Shown here in pieces: positions 63,961 to 64,000 of a stretch of 64,000 nucleotides of DNA. The notes beneath the pieces are model-generated. The model did no database searches. It worked only from the letters and a program-made list of their open reading frames with translations, and was not told the DNA's origin. The DNA lies in contig JANOWJ010000125.1 of assembly GCA_031417835.1 (NCBI GenBank), positions 25,351 to 89,350 on the forward strand, read 5' to 3'. Position 1 is the first letter of the stretch. Each line of letters starts with the position of its first letter. This stretch comes from JADJLQ01 sp031417835. GTDB lineage: Bacteria > Bacteroidota > Bacteroidia > Chitinophagales > Saprospiraceae. The translations under genes and the position numbers were made by a program.

Positions 63961-64000
63961 ATGCATGAAATAGAGCATGAATATACAGACAAAAAGATAA
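63961..64000 (+). CDS. Start of a gene running off the right edge
   Basis: ATG begins an open frame reading MHEIEHEYTDKKI to the end of the window. The first residues resemble the start of IS1380-type transposases (E.EYTDK.ITPWGG), but too little is present to say. About 240 bases of gene-free AT-rich sequence precede it. Confidence 0.35.
   Translation, partial: MHEIEHEYTDKKI

Noticed and set aside
1..64000. tRNA or rRNA genes
   Set aside because: No cloverleaf-like TTCGA/TTCAA arm contexts or rRNA-like conserved stretches were found by eye in the gaps; weak candidates could be missed without a covariance search.

Overview
The window looks like chromosomal DNA of a Bacteroidota bacterium, most likely of the Saprospiraceae/Chitinophagales type. 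Signs seen in the sequence are an F-type ATP synthase operon without beta and epsilon subunits, a type IX secretion (T9SS) barrel protein of the PorT type, a GldB-type gliding lipoprotein, a secreted protein with a T9SS-like C-terminal sorting domain, GbsR/MarR and UpxY-type regulators, many AT-rich lipoproteins, and candidate TAnnTTTG promoter boxes. No tRNA, rRNA or CRISPR array was recognised.

Layout. 0.6-5.9 kb: atpB-E-F-H-A-G on the minus strand. 6.3-13 kb: a secreted zinc-protease-like T9SS cargo, an unrecognised 503-aa protein, a GbsR-like regulator and small envelope proteins, with period-7 CCGAAAT repeats around them. 13.3-26.8 kb: housekeeping and envelope genes (uvrA, a GH130 enzyme, an amidohydrolase, rpiB, a Skp/OmpH chaperone, tatA, a 2OG-Fe(II) oxygenase, gldB-like, porT-like, nadC, apbE-like, a Gfo/Idh/MocA oxidoreductase). 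26.8-27.8 kb: a decayed IS200-type transposase.

27.8-54.9 kb is the striking part: 19 genes on the minus strand with short gaps. It is headed by a NusG/UpxY-type antiterminator (54.4-54.9 kb). Seven large or medium exported paralogues follow, then a predicted zinc metallopeptidase, a small exported protein, two divergent family members, three lipoproteins, a caspase-like lipoprotein, two small exported proteins and a papain-like protease. I do not recognise the paralogue family. Its members share an N-terminal module (YYLP, PEFLF.KY and GG(I/L)(L/V)H motifs), a central helical motif and a beta-rich C-terminal half (a DP.F..R(E/D)I...(L/V)DG-type motif). A fragment of one family gene plus the start of the next lipoprotein has been duplicated within the cluster. 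This is the best candidate for an undescribed envelope system. Its function is unknown; the mix of family proteins and three protease types suggests a surface or periplasmic machine with proteolytic steps.

54.9-58.1 kb: a long AT-rich intergenic region, then two head-to-tail copies of an ISKra4-like insertion sequence (about 1.28 kb each) separated and flanked by three copies of the same 8-bp target GGTAAACC. Without them, an XRE/S24 (LexA/cI-like) regulator at 58.15 kb would lie divergent to the antiterminator. 59-63.7 kb: an LRR protein, a zinc alcohol dehydrogenase, a second Gfo/Idh/MocA protein and a DUF4198-like gene broken by a frameshift. The right edge holds the start of another gene.

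Four genes (11.3, 55.9, 57.05 and 63.34 kb) are each broken by a single-base shift, at least three of them in short homopolymers. Either these are recent pseudogenes or the assembly has homopolymer errors.
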